64,000 nucleotides of DNA from Bacillus_BE sp042263505. Lineage in GTDB: Bacteria > Bacillota > Bacilli > Bacillales > Cytobacillaceae. Of the stretch, positions 17,022 to 25,737 are shown in pieces (the first letter of the stretch is position 1; every line of letters begins with the position of its first letter). A model generated the notes under the pieces. The model did no database searches and was not told the DNA's origin. It saw only the letters and a program-made list of their open reading frames with translations. Both the position numbers and the translations under genes were made by a program. The stretch lies in NCBI RefSeq assembly GCF_042263505.1, contig NZ_JBHKFI010000017.1, positions 46,290 to 110,289 on the forward strand, written 5' to 3'.

Positions 17022-18317
17022 ATGCCTTATATTCAACATGTATACGCTCGTGAAGTTTTAGATTCTCGCGGAAATCCAACAGTAGAAGTAGAAGTTTTAA
17101 CTGAATCAGGTGCATTTGGACGCGCTCTTGTTCCATCTGGTGCATCAACTGGTGAATACGAAGCAGTTGAACTTCGTGATGGTGACAAATCTCGTTACGG
17201 CGGTAAAGGTGTATTAAAAGCAGTTGATAATGTAAATAACATAATTGCTGAAGAAATCATCGGCATGGATGTTACAGATCAAATCGGTATCGACCGCACA
17301 ATGATCACTTTAGACGGTACTGAAAACAAAGGTAAATTTGGTGCTAACGCAATCCTTGGTGTTTCTATGGCAGTAGCAATTGCAGCAGCTGACTATGTGG
17401 GACTTCCATTATACCGTTACTTCGGAGGATTCAACGCAAAACAATTACCAACTCCAATGATGAACATCATCAATGGTGGATCTCATGCTGATAACAACGT
17501 TGACTTCCAAGAATTCATGATCCTACCTGTTGGAGCTCCAACATTCAAAGAAGCAATCCGTATGGGTGCTGAAGTATTCCATTCATTAAAATCTGTTCTT
17601 TCTAGCAAAGGCTTAAACACTGCTGTCGGTGACGAAGGTGGTTTCGCTCCAAACCTTGGTTCTAACCGAGAAGCTTTAGAAGTTATCATCGAAGCGATCA
17701 AAAAGGCTGGATACGAACCTGGCAAAGACGTATTCTTAGGAATGGACGTAGCTTCTTCTGAATTCTATAACAAAGAAACTGGTAAATACGATCTTGCAGG
17801 AGAAGGCCGCACTGGCTTAACTTCTGAAGATATGGTTAACTTCTACGAAGAATTAGTTAACGAATTCCCTATCATCTCAATCGAAGATGGTCTAGATGAA
17901 AACGACTGGGAAGGCCACAAACTTTTAACTGATCGCATCGGTAAAAAAGTTCAACTAGTTGGGGATGACCTATTCGTAACTAATACTAAAAAGCTTGCTG
18001 AAGGTATTGAAAAAGGAATCTCTAACTCAATCCTAATCAAAGTTAACCAAATCGGTACTTTAACTGAAACTTTCGAAGCAATCGAAATGGCTAAACGCGC
18101 TGGCTACACAGCAGTTGTATCTCACCGTTCTGGTGAAACAGAAGATGCAACAATTGCTGACATCGCAGTTGCAACAAACGCAGGCCAAATCAAAACCGGT
18201 TCTATGTCTCGTACAGACCGTATCGCTAAATACAACCAATTACTTCGCATTGAAGACGAACTTGGTGAATTAGCTGTCTATGATGGTATTAAATCTTTCT
18301 ATAATATTAAGCGATAA
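17022..18317 (+). CDS. eno: Enolase
   Basis: A 431-residue enolase making phosphoenolpyruvate from 2-phosphoglycerate. DSRGNPTVEVEV, the flexible loops SGASTGEYEAVELRD and NGGSHADNN, the Mg ligands in LGMDVASSEF and SIEDGLDENDW, and the SHRSGETEDATIAD signature are all present. AAAGGAGAG precedes the ATG. It is the last gene of the glycolytic operon and has the same strong codon bias as gapA. In Bacillus it also associates with the RNA degradosome. Confidence 0.98.
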   Translation: MPYIQHVYAREVLDSRGNPTVEVEVLTESGAFGRALVPSGASTGEYEAVELRDGDKSRYGGKGVLKAVDNVNNIIAEEIIGMDVTDQIGIDRTMITLDGTENKGKFGANAILGVSMAVAIAAADYVGLPLYRYFGGFNAKQLPTPMMNIINGGSHADNNVDFQEFMILPVGAPTFKEAIRMGAEVFHSLKSVLSSKGLNTAVGDEGGFAPNLGSNREALEVIIEAIKKAGYEPGKDVFLGMDVASSEFYNKETGKYDLAGEGRTGLTSEDMVNFYEELVNEFPIISIEDGLDENDWEGHKLLTDRIGKKVQLVGDDLFVTNTKKLAEGIEKGISNSILIKVNQIGTLTETFEAIEMAKRAGYTAVVSHRSGETEDATIADIAVATNAGQIKTGSMSRTDRIAKYNQLLRIEDELGELAVYDGIKSFYNIKR

Positions 18318-18342
18318 TAGAAAATAGTTGTTTGATGATGAG

Positions 18343-18378
18343 TGGGTGTCCTCTTTTTAGAGAGCACCCATTTTTTTA
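18343..18378 (+). terminator. Terminator of the glycolytic operon
   Basis: TGGGTG-TC-CTCT pairs with AGAG-AG-CACCCA, followed by seven T residues, 26 bases after the eno stop. Confidence 0.9.
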
Positions 18379-18383
18379 TTTTT

Positions 18384-18720
18384 TCGCGAGCAAATTTAAA
18401 TTTTTGTTAAATCGCGAGTAAAAAATTTTATTCGCGAATAATTGAAAGATATCGCGAATAAGTCATCATTCAAAAATATGCACCCTGGGGAAGTCGCGAG
18501 TATTTCAATCTTACCGCGAGTATTGAAGAAAACTCGCGAGAAAGTACTATTTTTCGCGAGTAACAAAAAAATTTCGCGAATAAATCGATAGTATCGCGAG
18601 TAATTTATATGATTCGCGAATAAATAAAAATTTCGCGAATAAAAGATTTCTTTTCGCGAGTAAATTTTTAAATTCGCGAATATTTCCAGGAAAGTCGCGA
18701 GTAAATTTCGATTTTCGCGA
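18384..18720. repeat. Array of 16 TCGCGA palindromes with 20-bp period
   Basis: TCGCGA starts at 18384, 18412, 18432, 18452, 18494, 18514 (here CCGCGA), 18534, 18554, 18574, 18594, 18614, 18633, 18654, 18674, 18695 and 18715. Steps are 20 bases (19-21) except for one of 28 and one of 42. Most units continue as GTA or ATA, giving TCGCGA(G/A)TA, and the spacers are A/T-rich and unrelated to each other. The array begins six bases after the eno terminator T-run and ends 20 bases before the convergent NERD gene stop. Its function is unknown. Confidence 0.9.
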
Positions 18721-18739
18721 ATAAAATAGATTTCAGCAA

Positions 18740-19708
18740 TTATTTTCCTAATGGAAAGTACTTTTTATCTCTATACGACCCAGTTGAGGGAAGGTTCATC
18801 CCTTTTAATAAACGTGATGCAGTATCTTTTGAGCTCAAAAGAAGAAATTTCCTAGCTTCTTGATTGGTGATGAAAGGTTTTATTAAGGAAAAGTATTCGT
18901 AAATTGCTTCAATATGAGCATTTTTATTTGTTGTCCCACATGAATGACATAACCAAGTACTGTGTGCTCTTTCCATCGGGATCGAGTTACAATTAGGGCA
19001 GCGAACTCCATTTCTTATTGTTGAATTTGAAAGGTTGAATTTTTGGAGAAAATCCATCGTTAGAGGGGTATGCTCAGATATCAATAGTTTAGTGATTTTT
19101 TTCAATACTTTTTGATTTAGGACTTCTTGCTTATATTGAGATCTTATGGATTCAATTCGTTCTTTTAATAGTGGAGCATGAATAATTCGATGTTTATTAT
19201 AGGTGCTGATTGACTGGGTTTGAATAATGGAAGAGTCGTTGCTGATCACAATTAAATGATCGATGGGGATACTTGGCAGCTTCTTTGATTGAAGCCATGA
19301 GGCTAATTGAAATTGTTGATTCTTCACCTGAGTGATTGGATCTTGAAATGCTTCATCATGGTCTTTCATATTGCGAATAAGTTGGTTATGATTCCCTTCA
19401 AACAGAAGCTTGCCCATGATATTTTTTGCCTCAATAATTAATAGGAAATTTTGATGTAAGAGAAGGGTATCCATTTGAAAATAGTATTTCTCATTGTTCG
19501 TTAAGCGGAGGTTATGAAGGATTGTATATTGCTTTTCGGGGATAAAGTGAAGATGATAGTCTAAGTTTTGTTCACCACGGTAGCCCAACCATCGTTTGGC
19601 CAATTCCTTTTCAATATCTGGTTTCTTTGGATGGTTCGGGGCTAATCTAGAGAGCAATATTTCTAATAATTGAATGGCTAGAGGAAATTCTCGTTCCTTT
19701 TGTATCAA
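18740..19708 (-). CDS. NERD domain-containing protein with C-terminal zinc ribbon
   Basis: A 322-residue cytoplasmic protein. Residues about 40-160 match the nuclease-related NERD domain (RWLGYRGEQNLDYHLHF, then LLIIEAKNIMGKL and QLIRN), a PD-(D/E)xK-like fold. A C-terminal zinc ribbon follows: CPNCNSIP and CHSCG spaced for metal binding. The start is probably TTG at 19708 behind AAGGAGTGATC. The biological role of NERD proteins is mostly unknown; nucleic-acid processing is inferred from the fold. The gene stands alone, converging on eno across the TCGCGA array. Confidence 0.85.
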   Translation of the reverse strand: MIQKEREFPLAIQLLEILLSRLAPNHPKKPDIEKELAKRWLGYRGEQNLDYHLHFIPEKQYTILHNLRLTNNEKYYFQMDTLLLHQNFLLIIEAKNIMGKLLFEGNHNQLIRNMKDHDEAFQDPITQVKNQQFQLASWLQSKKLPSIPIDHLIVISNDSSIIQTQSISTYNKHRIIHAPLLKERIESIRSQYKQEVLNQKVLKKITKLLISEHTPLTMDFLQKFNLSNSTIRNGVRCPNCNSIPMERAHSTWLCHSCGTTNKNAHIEAIYEYFSLIKPFITNQEARKFLLLSSKDTASRLLKGMNLPSTGSYRDKKYFPLGK

Positions 19709-19785
19709 AAAAAGATCACTCCTTGTCAGTTTATGTATATATTTTCTTTATAGATTTGGAAATCCCTTCTTCATTCAGTACATAA

Positions 19786-19829
19786 AAATCCCATTGATGC
19801 AGATTTCACATCAATGGGATTTATTTTTA
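19786..19829 (-). terminator. Bidirectional terminator between glpD and the NERD gene
   Basis: AAATCCCATTGATG (19786-19799) pairs perfectly with CATCAATGGGATTT (19809-19822). T-rich tracts occur on both sides; it directly follows the glpD stop on the minus strand. Confidence 0.88.
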
Positions 19830-21518
19830 GCCTATTTTATGCAAATCTTCTTTTTCCCGTTCATCCACCGGTACCACAGCATCTAAAAGCGCAGCCTCCA
19901 ATTCCTGCTTATAGCCTAACTTTACTTCAGCTTCCCAGCCAAAGTATTCACTCATGAATTGAATAACGGGCTCTTTATACTTTCTGACTAAATCAATATC
20001 AAAGAGGATGGCGCCGGTTCTGCGATTAAAAAAGTCTACTGGAGTAGTGACCATTTCTTTTTCCAATGCGTATTGAAGCTTCGCAAATAATGGAATGGGA
20101 AGATTGGACTCCTTCGCTTTTCCGCCTTTTTCTCTAATGATATCAAAAACGATAGGAACATTAGATCCGTATACAGAAGCTAAGTGAGTGGCTTCTTTTT
20201 CTGTAAGGCCAAGCCTTTTACCAATTATTGCTTGTTCAGAAACATACTTTTTAAAGTTAGCTGAGCCGCCAACATCTCCTCCGGAAATCGGCATATGTTT
20301 CGTTGTACATTTTGGATAGGTAATATTCTCTCCTTCTTGAAGTCTTTTTGCCAGTAAATCGACAATGGTTTCCGCCATTTTGCGGTAGCCGGTTAATTTT
20401 CCGCCAGCAATCGTTAATAGTCCGGATGGGGATTCCCAAATTTCATCCTTCCGTGAGATTTCAGATGGATCCTTTCCCTCTTCATAAATTAATGGGCGAA
20501 CCCCAGCCCAACTGGATTCGATATCTTGTTTCGTGATTTTAGCATTCGGGAACATGTAATTAATTGATTTGATAATATATTCTCGATCCTCAGATGTCAT
20601 TTTGGGGATGGCTGCATCTTGGTCGTAGAAGGTATCGGTTGTCCCTACATAGGCTTTTCCGTCACGTGGGATGGCAAAGACCATACGTCCGTCTGGTGTA
20701 TCAAAATAAACTGCTTGTTTTAATGGAAATCTGGATTGGTCGATGACAACATGCACACCCTTTGTTAATCGTAGGACCTTACCTGTTTTGGAATGGTCTT
20801 TTTCACGAATTAAGTCAACCCATGGTCCCGTTGCATTAATGACTTTTTCGGCTTGAATTTTATAGACCTTTCCTGTTAAAAGATCCTTAACTTGAGCTCC
20901 TACAACCTTGCCATTTTGATAGAGGAGCTCCTCAACCTTGGAGTAATTTAAGACAGTGGCACCCTTATCAATGGCAGCCTTCATGACTTCGATGGTGAGG
21001 CGAGCATCGTCCGTTCTGTATTCTACATATTTTCCTCCGCCTTTTAAACCGTCACGCTTAACGAGAGGTTCTCTTTCTAAAGTTTCTGCTGCAGTGAGCA
21101 TGGAGCGTCTTTCACTTTTCTTCACGCCAGCGAGAAAATCATATACCCGTAAGCCGATGGAGGTCGTAAATTTCCCGAATGTCCCGCCTTTATGGAAAGG
21201 GAGGAGCATCCATTCTGGTGTCGTTACATGTGGGCCGTTTTCATATACGACTGCTCTTTCTTTTCCGACCTCTGCGACCATTTTGACTTCAAATTGTTTT
21301 AAATAGCGCAAGCCTCCGTGAACGAGTTTGGTGGAGCGGCTGGAGGTTCCGGCAGCAAAGTCTTGCATTTCGACTAAGGCGGTTTTCATGCCGCGTGTAG
21401 AGGCGTCTAGTGCAATGCCGGCGCCTGTGATTCCGCCACCAATGATTAGCACGTCATATTTTTCTGTTTGTAGTTGATTCATGATTTTATCGCGATTTTT
21501 GTTTGTGAAGTTTGCCAT
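19827..21518 (-). CDS. glpD: Glycerol-3-phosphate dehydrogenase GlpD
   Basis: A 563-residue FAD-dependent, membrane-associated enzyme oxidising glycerol-3-phosphate to dihydroxyacetone phosphate and reducing menaquinone. The FAD motif GGGITGAGIALDAS is near residue 28; TSSRSTKLVHGGLRYL and the AVPRD-like FAIPRDGK follow. The ATG at 21518 is eight bases from AAAGGGGA and is preferred over that at 21524. The leader carries a GlpP-type antiterminator region. It lies beside glpK, glpF and glpP, giving a complete glycerol pathway. Confidence 0.96.
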   Translation of the reverse strand: MANFTNKNRDKIMNQLQTEKYDVLIIGGGITGAGIALDASTRGMKTALVEMQDFAAGTSSRSTKLVHGGLRYLKQFEVKMVAEVGKERAVVYENGPHVTTPEWMLLPFHKGGTFGKFTTSIGLRVYDFLAGVKKSERRSMLTAAETLEREPLVKRDGLKGGGKYVEYRTDDARLTIEVMKAAIDKGATVLNYSKVEELLYQNGKVVGAQVKDLLTGKVYKIQAEKVINATGPWVDLIREKDHSKTGKVLRLTKGVHVVIDQSRFPLKQAVYFDTPDGRMVFAIPRDGKAYVGTTDTFYDQDAAIPKMTSEDREYIIKSINYMFPNAKITKQDIESSWAGVRPLIYEEGKDPSEISRKDEIWESPSGLLTIAGGKLTGYRKMAETIVDLLAKRLQEGENITYPKCTTKHMPISGGDVGGSANFKKYVSEQAIIGKRLGLTEKEATHLASVYGSNVPIVFDIIREKGGKAKESNLPIPLFAKLQYALEKEMVTTPVDFFNRRTGAILFDIDLVRKYKEPVIQFMSEYFGWEAEVKLGYKQELEAALLDAVVPVDEREKEDLHKIG

Positions 21519-21565
21519 CTTCATTTCCCCTTTTCCATTAAGAATTTTCGCTCATGTTTGGATGG

Positions 21566-21634
21566 AAAAAGAAAAGAGACCACAAAAAGCATTATCGACA
21601 TACCGATAATGTTTTTGTGGTCTCTCCATTTCTC
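21566..21634 (-). promoter_or_regulatory. glpD leader: terminator with GlpP antitermination motif
   Basis: On the minus strand AGAGACCACAAAAA...CATTATCG and its complement form a long hairpin (plus 21575-21625) followed by TTTCTTTTT. Immediately upstream and overlapping is GGAGAAATGGAGA (plus 21621-21633), which is also present in the glpF leader. In B. subtilis GlpP with glycerol-3-phosphate binds such leaders and prevents termination. Confidence 0.85.
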
Positions 21635-21842
21635 CTACCGAGCTATTAACTTATTTTTATTATAACATAAGGATGTTTTTTTAACAGTCTCATTTTTATT
21701 TGCTATTTTTGTATCGTTAGTTGCTTTAATAACGCAGCATGAATCCACTTTGCTTGTCATGGGCGAACGATGAGCTCGCGTGGTCTCTGCTTTATTGAAA
21801 ATACCACAGGCTACTTCTCATTTTATTGAGAAAACTGCCTTC

Positions 21843-23333
21843 TTATTTAAAGGCCATTGTCGCATGGATTGCTTTTTTCCAGCCATCATATAGTGCATGG
21901 CGTTTTGTCTCTCCCATAGTGGGGCGGAAGGCTTGGTCGATGGACCATTGCTTTGAAATTTCCTCTTGATTGTTCCAAAAGCCAACGGCAAGTCCTGCTA
22001 AGTATGCGGCACCAAGGGCAGTGGTTTCGTTGATTTGTGGTCGTTCGACTGGAACATTTAATAAATCGCTTTGGAATTCCATGAGGAAGTTGTTTTTAAC
22101 AGCTCCGCCATCGACGCGCAAAGTTTTGAGGGTAATGCCGGAATCTGCTTCCATGGCGCCTAAGACATCTTTGGTTTGATAGGCCAGAGATTCTAGAGTT
22201 GCACGGATAAAATGTTCCTTCTGTGTCCCGCGTGTTAGGCCAAAAATTGCCCCGCGGACATCACTGTCCCAATAGGGTGTTCCAAGGCCAACGAAGGCAG
22301 GAACGACATAAACACCATCTGTTGACTCCACTTTTGTCGCATAGGCTTCGCTGTCCTTTGCATCCTTGAACATTCTCAAGCCATCGCGCAGCCATTGAAT
22401 GGCAGAACCAGCTACAAAAATGCTTCCTTCCAATGCGTATTCGACTTTTCCATTAATCCCCCAGGCAATAGTGGTCAGTAATCCGTTTTTAGAAACAACC
22501 GCTTTTTCTCCTGTGTTCATTAACATAAAGCAGCCAGTTCCGTATGTATTTTTTGCCATCCCTTCTTGGAAGCATGCTTGCCCAAATAAGGCAGCCTGCT
22601 GATCCCCTGCCGCTCCAGCAATAGGTACTTGTTCTCCAAAGAAATGGTGCAGGTCAGTATGTGCATAGATTTCAGATGATGGATGAACCTCTGGCAGCAT
22701 AGAAGCAGGAATATTTAAGATTTCAAGCAGATCTTCATCCCATTTTAATTCATGGATGTTATACATGAGTGTGCGAGAGGCATTAGAGTAATCCGTTACA
22801 TGAGCCCGACCGCCAGATAGCTTCCAAATGAGCCAAGTGTCAATGGTACCAAATAGCAATTTTCCTTCTTCTGCTTTTTTTCTAGCCCCTTCTACATGAT
22901 CTAAAATCCATTTCACCTTTGTTCCGGAAAAATAGGCATCAATTAATAATCCAGTTTTTTGACGGAAAGTATCATTGAATCCCTTTTCTTTTAATTCCTC
23001 ACAAATTTCACTCGTTTGCCTAGATTGCCAGACAATCGCATTATAAACAGGAAGTCCTGTTTCTTTATCCCAAACAACCGTTGTTTCCCGTTGGTTCGTG
23101 ATGCCTATTCCAGCAATTTGCTGGGCCTCGATATTGGCTTCGGATAAAGCGGAGGCAATCACGGCTAAAATGGAGCCCCAAATTTCATTGGCGTTATGCT
23201 CAACCCAGCCTGGTTTTGGAAAAATTTGCGTAAACTCTTTTTGCGAGGAATGAACAATTTCCCCTTTATGATTAAATAAAATGGCTCTTGAACTTGTTGT
23301 TCCTTGGTCTAAAGATAGGATATATTTCTCCAT
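21843..23333 (-). CDS. glpK: Glycerol kinase
   Basis: A 496-residue FGGY-family kinase that phosphorylates glycerol. The N-terminal ATP loop DQGTTSSRAILF, the glycerol-contacting ITNQRETTVVWD, the HHFFGEQVP region that contains the HPr-phosphorylated histidine in Firmicutes, GTGCFMLMNTG, and VDGGAVKNNFLMQFQ-like VDGGAVKNNFLMEFQ are present. It follows glpF by 36 bases on the same strand. Phosphorylation by HPr would couple glycerol use to PTS activity. Confidence 0.97.
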   Translation of the reverse strand: MEKYILSLDQGTTSSRAILFNHKGEIVHSSQKEFTQIFPKPGWVEHNANEIWGSILAVIASALSEANIEAQQIAGIGITNQRETTVVWDKETGLPVYNAIVWQSRQTSEICEELKEKGFNDTFRQKTGLLIDAYFSGTKVKWILDHVEGARKKAEEGKLLFGTIDTWLIWKLSGGRAHVTDYSNASRTLMYNIHELKWDEDLLEILNIPASMLPEVHPSSEIYAHTDLHHFFGEQVPIAGAAGDQQAALFGQACFQEGMAKNTYGTGCFMLMNTGEKAVVSKNGLLTTIAWGINGKVEYALEGSIFVAGSAIQWLRDGLRMFKDAKDSEAYATKVESTDGVYVVPAFVGLGTPYWDSDVRGAIFGLTRGTQKEHFIRATLESLAYQTKDVLGAMEADSGITLKTLRVDGGAVKNNFLMEFQSDLLNVPVERPQINETTALGAAYLAGLAVGFWNNQEEISKQWSIDQAFRPTMGETKRHALYDGWKKAIHATMAFK

Positions 23334-23369
23334 CGTTAAAATCCCCCTCTTGAAGTTTCCCCTAAATTT

Positions 23370-24194
23370 TTATGCTGCGTTTTTTTCCATATTGACTTCT
23401 CGATTTTGTTGCTTTCCGAAAACGCTTGCTAAAGTAAGTACAATGATATTTAAGGCTAACACGAGCCAGAAGGTCAAGTTCACTTGACTTAAATAGAAGG
23501 CTTGATAAGCAACGGCTCCTAATGCTCCTCCTAAAATAGGTCCAATTACTGGTATCCAAGCGTAGGACCAATTGGAACGCCCTTTGCCTGGAATCGGCAA
23601 GACAAAGTGAGCGATTCGTGGACCCAAGTCACGTGCAGGGTTAATCGCATAGCCGGTTGTTCCGCCGAGTGACATCCCAATGACGACAATTAACAGACCA
23701 ACAGCAATTGGATTTAAACCTTCTGTAAATTTATTTGTTCCTATAAATAATAACCCTAAAACGAGAATAAAGGTGCCAATTATTTCACTTAAAAGATTTG
23801 AAAATGAATGTGGGATGGCTGGACTAGTTGCAAATACTCCAAGCTTAGTGGCAGGATCCTCGGTAACTTTCCAATGTGGTAAATAGTGTAAATAAACAAT
23901 TGTTGCCCCTAAAAAGGCTCCAATCATTTGAGCTAGAATATAGCCAAGAACTTTACTCCAAGCAAAGCTTCCTTCAATGGCTAAAGCAATAGTTACAGCT
24001 GGATTTAAATGGGCACCGCTGATGGAACCAACAGCAAATACCCCCATGGTTACAGCCAAACCCCAAGCAATTGTAATAACAATCCAACCTGCATTGTTTG
24101 AATAAGACCTTTTTAATGAGGATCCTGCTCCTATCCCGGCACCGAAAACAATCACAATCATCGTACCAAGAATTTCTCCCATAAATGGTGACAT
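23370..24194 (-). CDS. glpF: Glycerol uptake facilitator (aquaglyceroporin)
   Basis: A 274-residue MIP-family channel. Both NPA boxes are present, GAHLNPAVT and YAINPARDLGPR; the aspartate after the second NPA marks the glycerol-conducting branch. Six membrane helices are visible. The start at 24194 lies behind GGGAGGGAG; the longer open frame starting at 24275 runs into the leader terminator and is rejected. It forms an operon with glpK and is preceded by a GlpP-type leader. Confidence 0.95.
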   Translation of the reverse strand: MSPFMGEILGTMIVIVFGAGIGAGSSLKRSYSNNAGWIVITIAWGLAVTMGVFAVGSISGAHLNPAVTIALAIEGSFAWSKVLGYILAQMIGAFLGATIVYLHYLPHWKVTEDPATKLGVFATSPAIPHSFSNLLSEIIGTFILVLGLLFIGTNKFTEGLNPIAVGLLIVVIGMSLGGTTGYAINPARDLGPRIAHFVLPIPGKGRSNWSYAWIPVIGPILGGALGAVAYQAFYLSQVNLTFWLVLALNIIVLTLASVFGKQQNREVNMEKNAA

Positions 24195-24240
24195 ATGTAA
24201 TCTCCCTCCCTGATGTAAATGAAAATATCTGCATCGGAAA

Positions 24241-24313
24241 AACAAAAAAGAAGATTCATAGCACAGATATACCAAACCAAACCGGTAATGCCTGTGTGAA
24301 TCTCCATTTCTCC
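24241..24313 (-). promoter_or_regulatory. glpFK leader: terminator with GlpP antitermination motif
   Basis: On the minus strand GAGATTCA-CACAG pairs with CTGTG-CT-ATGAATCTTC, followed by TTTTTTG. The stem is preceded by GGAGAAATGGAGA (plus 24301-24313), the same 13 bases as in the glpD leader. This is the expected target of GlpP, whose gene lies just upstream. Confidence 0.85.
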
Positions 24314-24338
24314 GTCACATCATATTAACTTAGTTCAA

Positions 24339-24367
24339 AGTATATTATGTGATGAAAACGCTGTCAA
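24339..24367 (-). promoter_or_regulatory. glpFK promoter overlapped by a cre site
   Basis: On the minus strand TTGACA (plus 24362-24367), a 17-base spacer and TATACT (plus 24339-24344). The plus strand reads TGAAAACGCTGTCA at 24353-24366, a close match to the CcpA cre consensus. It overlaps the -35, so glucose repression through CcpA with HPr or Crh is likely. Confidence 0.8.
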
Positions 24368-24385
24368 TATTTTTTTACCCCGTTG

Positions 24386-24928
24386 TTAAAACAAGTTCCA
24401 TAAATCCGTTTTAGATGTTGTGATGGCAGTTGCGCCAGCTTCGAGCGCATTATGAACCTCATCGGCCGTGCGAATCAATCCACCTGCAAAAATCGGTGTT
24501 TGAAGACGTTCTTTCACTTCTTTTATCATCCAAGGCATAGCGCCAGGCAAAACTTCAATATAATCAGGTTTGGTTTTTTCAATTAAGCGATAGCTTTTTT
24601 CTAAGGCATGCGTATCGATGAGAAAAATTCTTTGGACTGCCACCACCCCTTTTTGTTTCGCTTTTAAGATAACATTGGTTTTGGTGGAAATGAGTCCATA
24701 GGGTTTAAATTCCTGACAAATAAACTCAGTGGCATAGTCATCATGTTTGATGCCATGAATCATATCGACATGATAGATCATCTTTTTCTTATATTGTTTC
24801 GCAAGCGCACTAATATTCTTTAATTGCGCGAGATGCATTTCAAGAAAAACCCCGATTTCATAAGGACTTTCCAGAAATTTCTCGAATTCCTTCATGCTTG
24901 AGGAGGCAGGTAATATTTTTTGCTTCAC
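24386..24928 (-). CDS. glpP: Glycerol uptake operon antiterminator GlpP
   Basis: A 180-residue TIM-barrel-like RNA-binding antiterminator. Visible family blocks are FLEMHLAQLKNISALAKQ, YHVDMIHGIKHDDYATEF, ISTKTNVI, YIEVLPGAMPWMI and IFAGGLIRTADEVHNAL. With glycerol-3-phosphate it allows read-through of the glpF and glpD leaders. The frame could begin at ATG 24955, but TTGGAGTTGAG is eight bases from the GTG at 24928, which gives the family start MKQKILPAS. It is transcribed with the glp genes. Confidence 0.93.
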   Translation of the reverse strand: MKQKILPASSSMKEFEKFLESPYEIGVFLEMHLAQLKNISALAKQYKKKMIYHVDMIHGIKHDDYATEFICQEFKPYGLISTKTNVILKAKQKGVVAVQRIFLIDTHALEKSYRLIEKTKPDYIEVLPGAMPWMIKEVKERLQTPIFAGGLIRTADEVHNALEAGATAITTSKTDLWNLF

Positions 24929-25208
24929 TATCTCAACTCCAATCAAAAGCTCCATGAATGATCATTATTCTTTTGCCACTTAAATGGCTATTCAGGGAAA
25001 TAACGCTTTGATTAGTTTCCCCTTGGTCTTTGAATTTTACATTGAACATGATAAAGGATAACAATATGAAAATCTATTATATTCCTCACATATTTTACAG
25101 GGTTTAGAAAAAATAGGAGAAAGGATGCAGATTAGACCCCGATCTTCCACAAGTCCTGATTTTCATCAAGATAGTCATTCTTTAAATGAGGTCATCCCTA
25201 AATCAATA

Positions 25209-25237
25209 TTGTGAAATATAGTAAAACATGTTAAACT
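25209..25237 (+). promoter_or_regulatory. secG promoter
   Basis: TTGTGA (25209-25214), a 17-base spacer and TAAACT (25232-25237), about 40 bases before secG. Confidence 0.6.
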
Positions 25238-25278
25238 AATAACATTGTCAAATGTACGTTTTTCAGGAGGTTGGCTAT

Positions 25279-25512
25279 ATGCATGCATTATTAGTCACAT
25301 TGCTCGTTATCGTTTCTATTGCACTCATTATTGTGGTGCTTCTACAATCAGGTAAAAGTGCAGGACTATCCGGAGCCATCTCTGGTGGAGCTGAGCAATT
25401 GTTTGGTAAACAAAAAGCGCGCGGCATGGATTTAATTTTACAGCGAATTACAATTGTATTGTCCGTGTTATTTTTCGTGCTAACGTTATTAGTTACTTAT
25501 TTCAAATTATAA
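25279..25512 (+). CDS. secG: Preprotein translocase subunit SecG
   Basis: A 77-residue membrane protein with two helices, LLVTLLVIVSIALIIVVLLQ and ITIVLSVLFFVLTLLVTYF. The cytoplasmic loop carries the SecG signature QSGKSAGLSGAISGGAEQLFG. It is part of the SecYEG channel. The ATG at 25279 lies after TCAGGAGG; the upstream extension is not supported. Followed by the esterase, rnr, smpB and ssrA, the standard Bacillus order. Confidence 0.96.
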   Translation: MHALLVTLLVIVSIALIIVVLLQSGKSAGLSGAISGGAEQLFGKQKARGMDLILQRITIVLSVLFFVLTLLVTYFKL

Positions 25513-25520
25513 GAGAAAAT

Positions 25521-25551
25521 TTACCTGGCTTCCTCAAGTCAGGTTTTTTTT
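25521..25551 (+). terminator. secG terminator
   Basis: ACCTG and CAGGT form a short stem, followed by eight T residues. Confidence 0.75.
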
Positions 25552-25737
25552 GCTTATTAAAGTCTTTGAATTAGGTTCTGCTACTTCCTCACTTCAATGT
25601 TCATATCCTTCTCTCCTGATTTTTAGTCAAACTATTGGCATGTCTACATTTTCTTTGATAAAACTAATTACGGGTAGAATTTATTAAAAAGGATATTTTT
25701 CTACAAATTAATGATATATTCTAAAGGGGTTTATTGT

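Noticed and set aside
18384..18720. CRISPR array reading of the TCGCGA repeats
   Set aside because: The repeat is only 6-9 bases, spacers are 11-14 bases and A/T-rich, and no cas genes are present.
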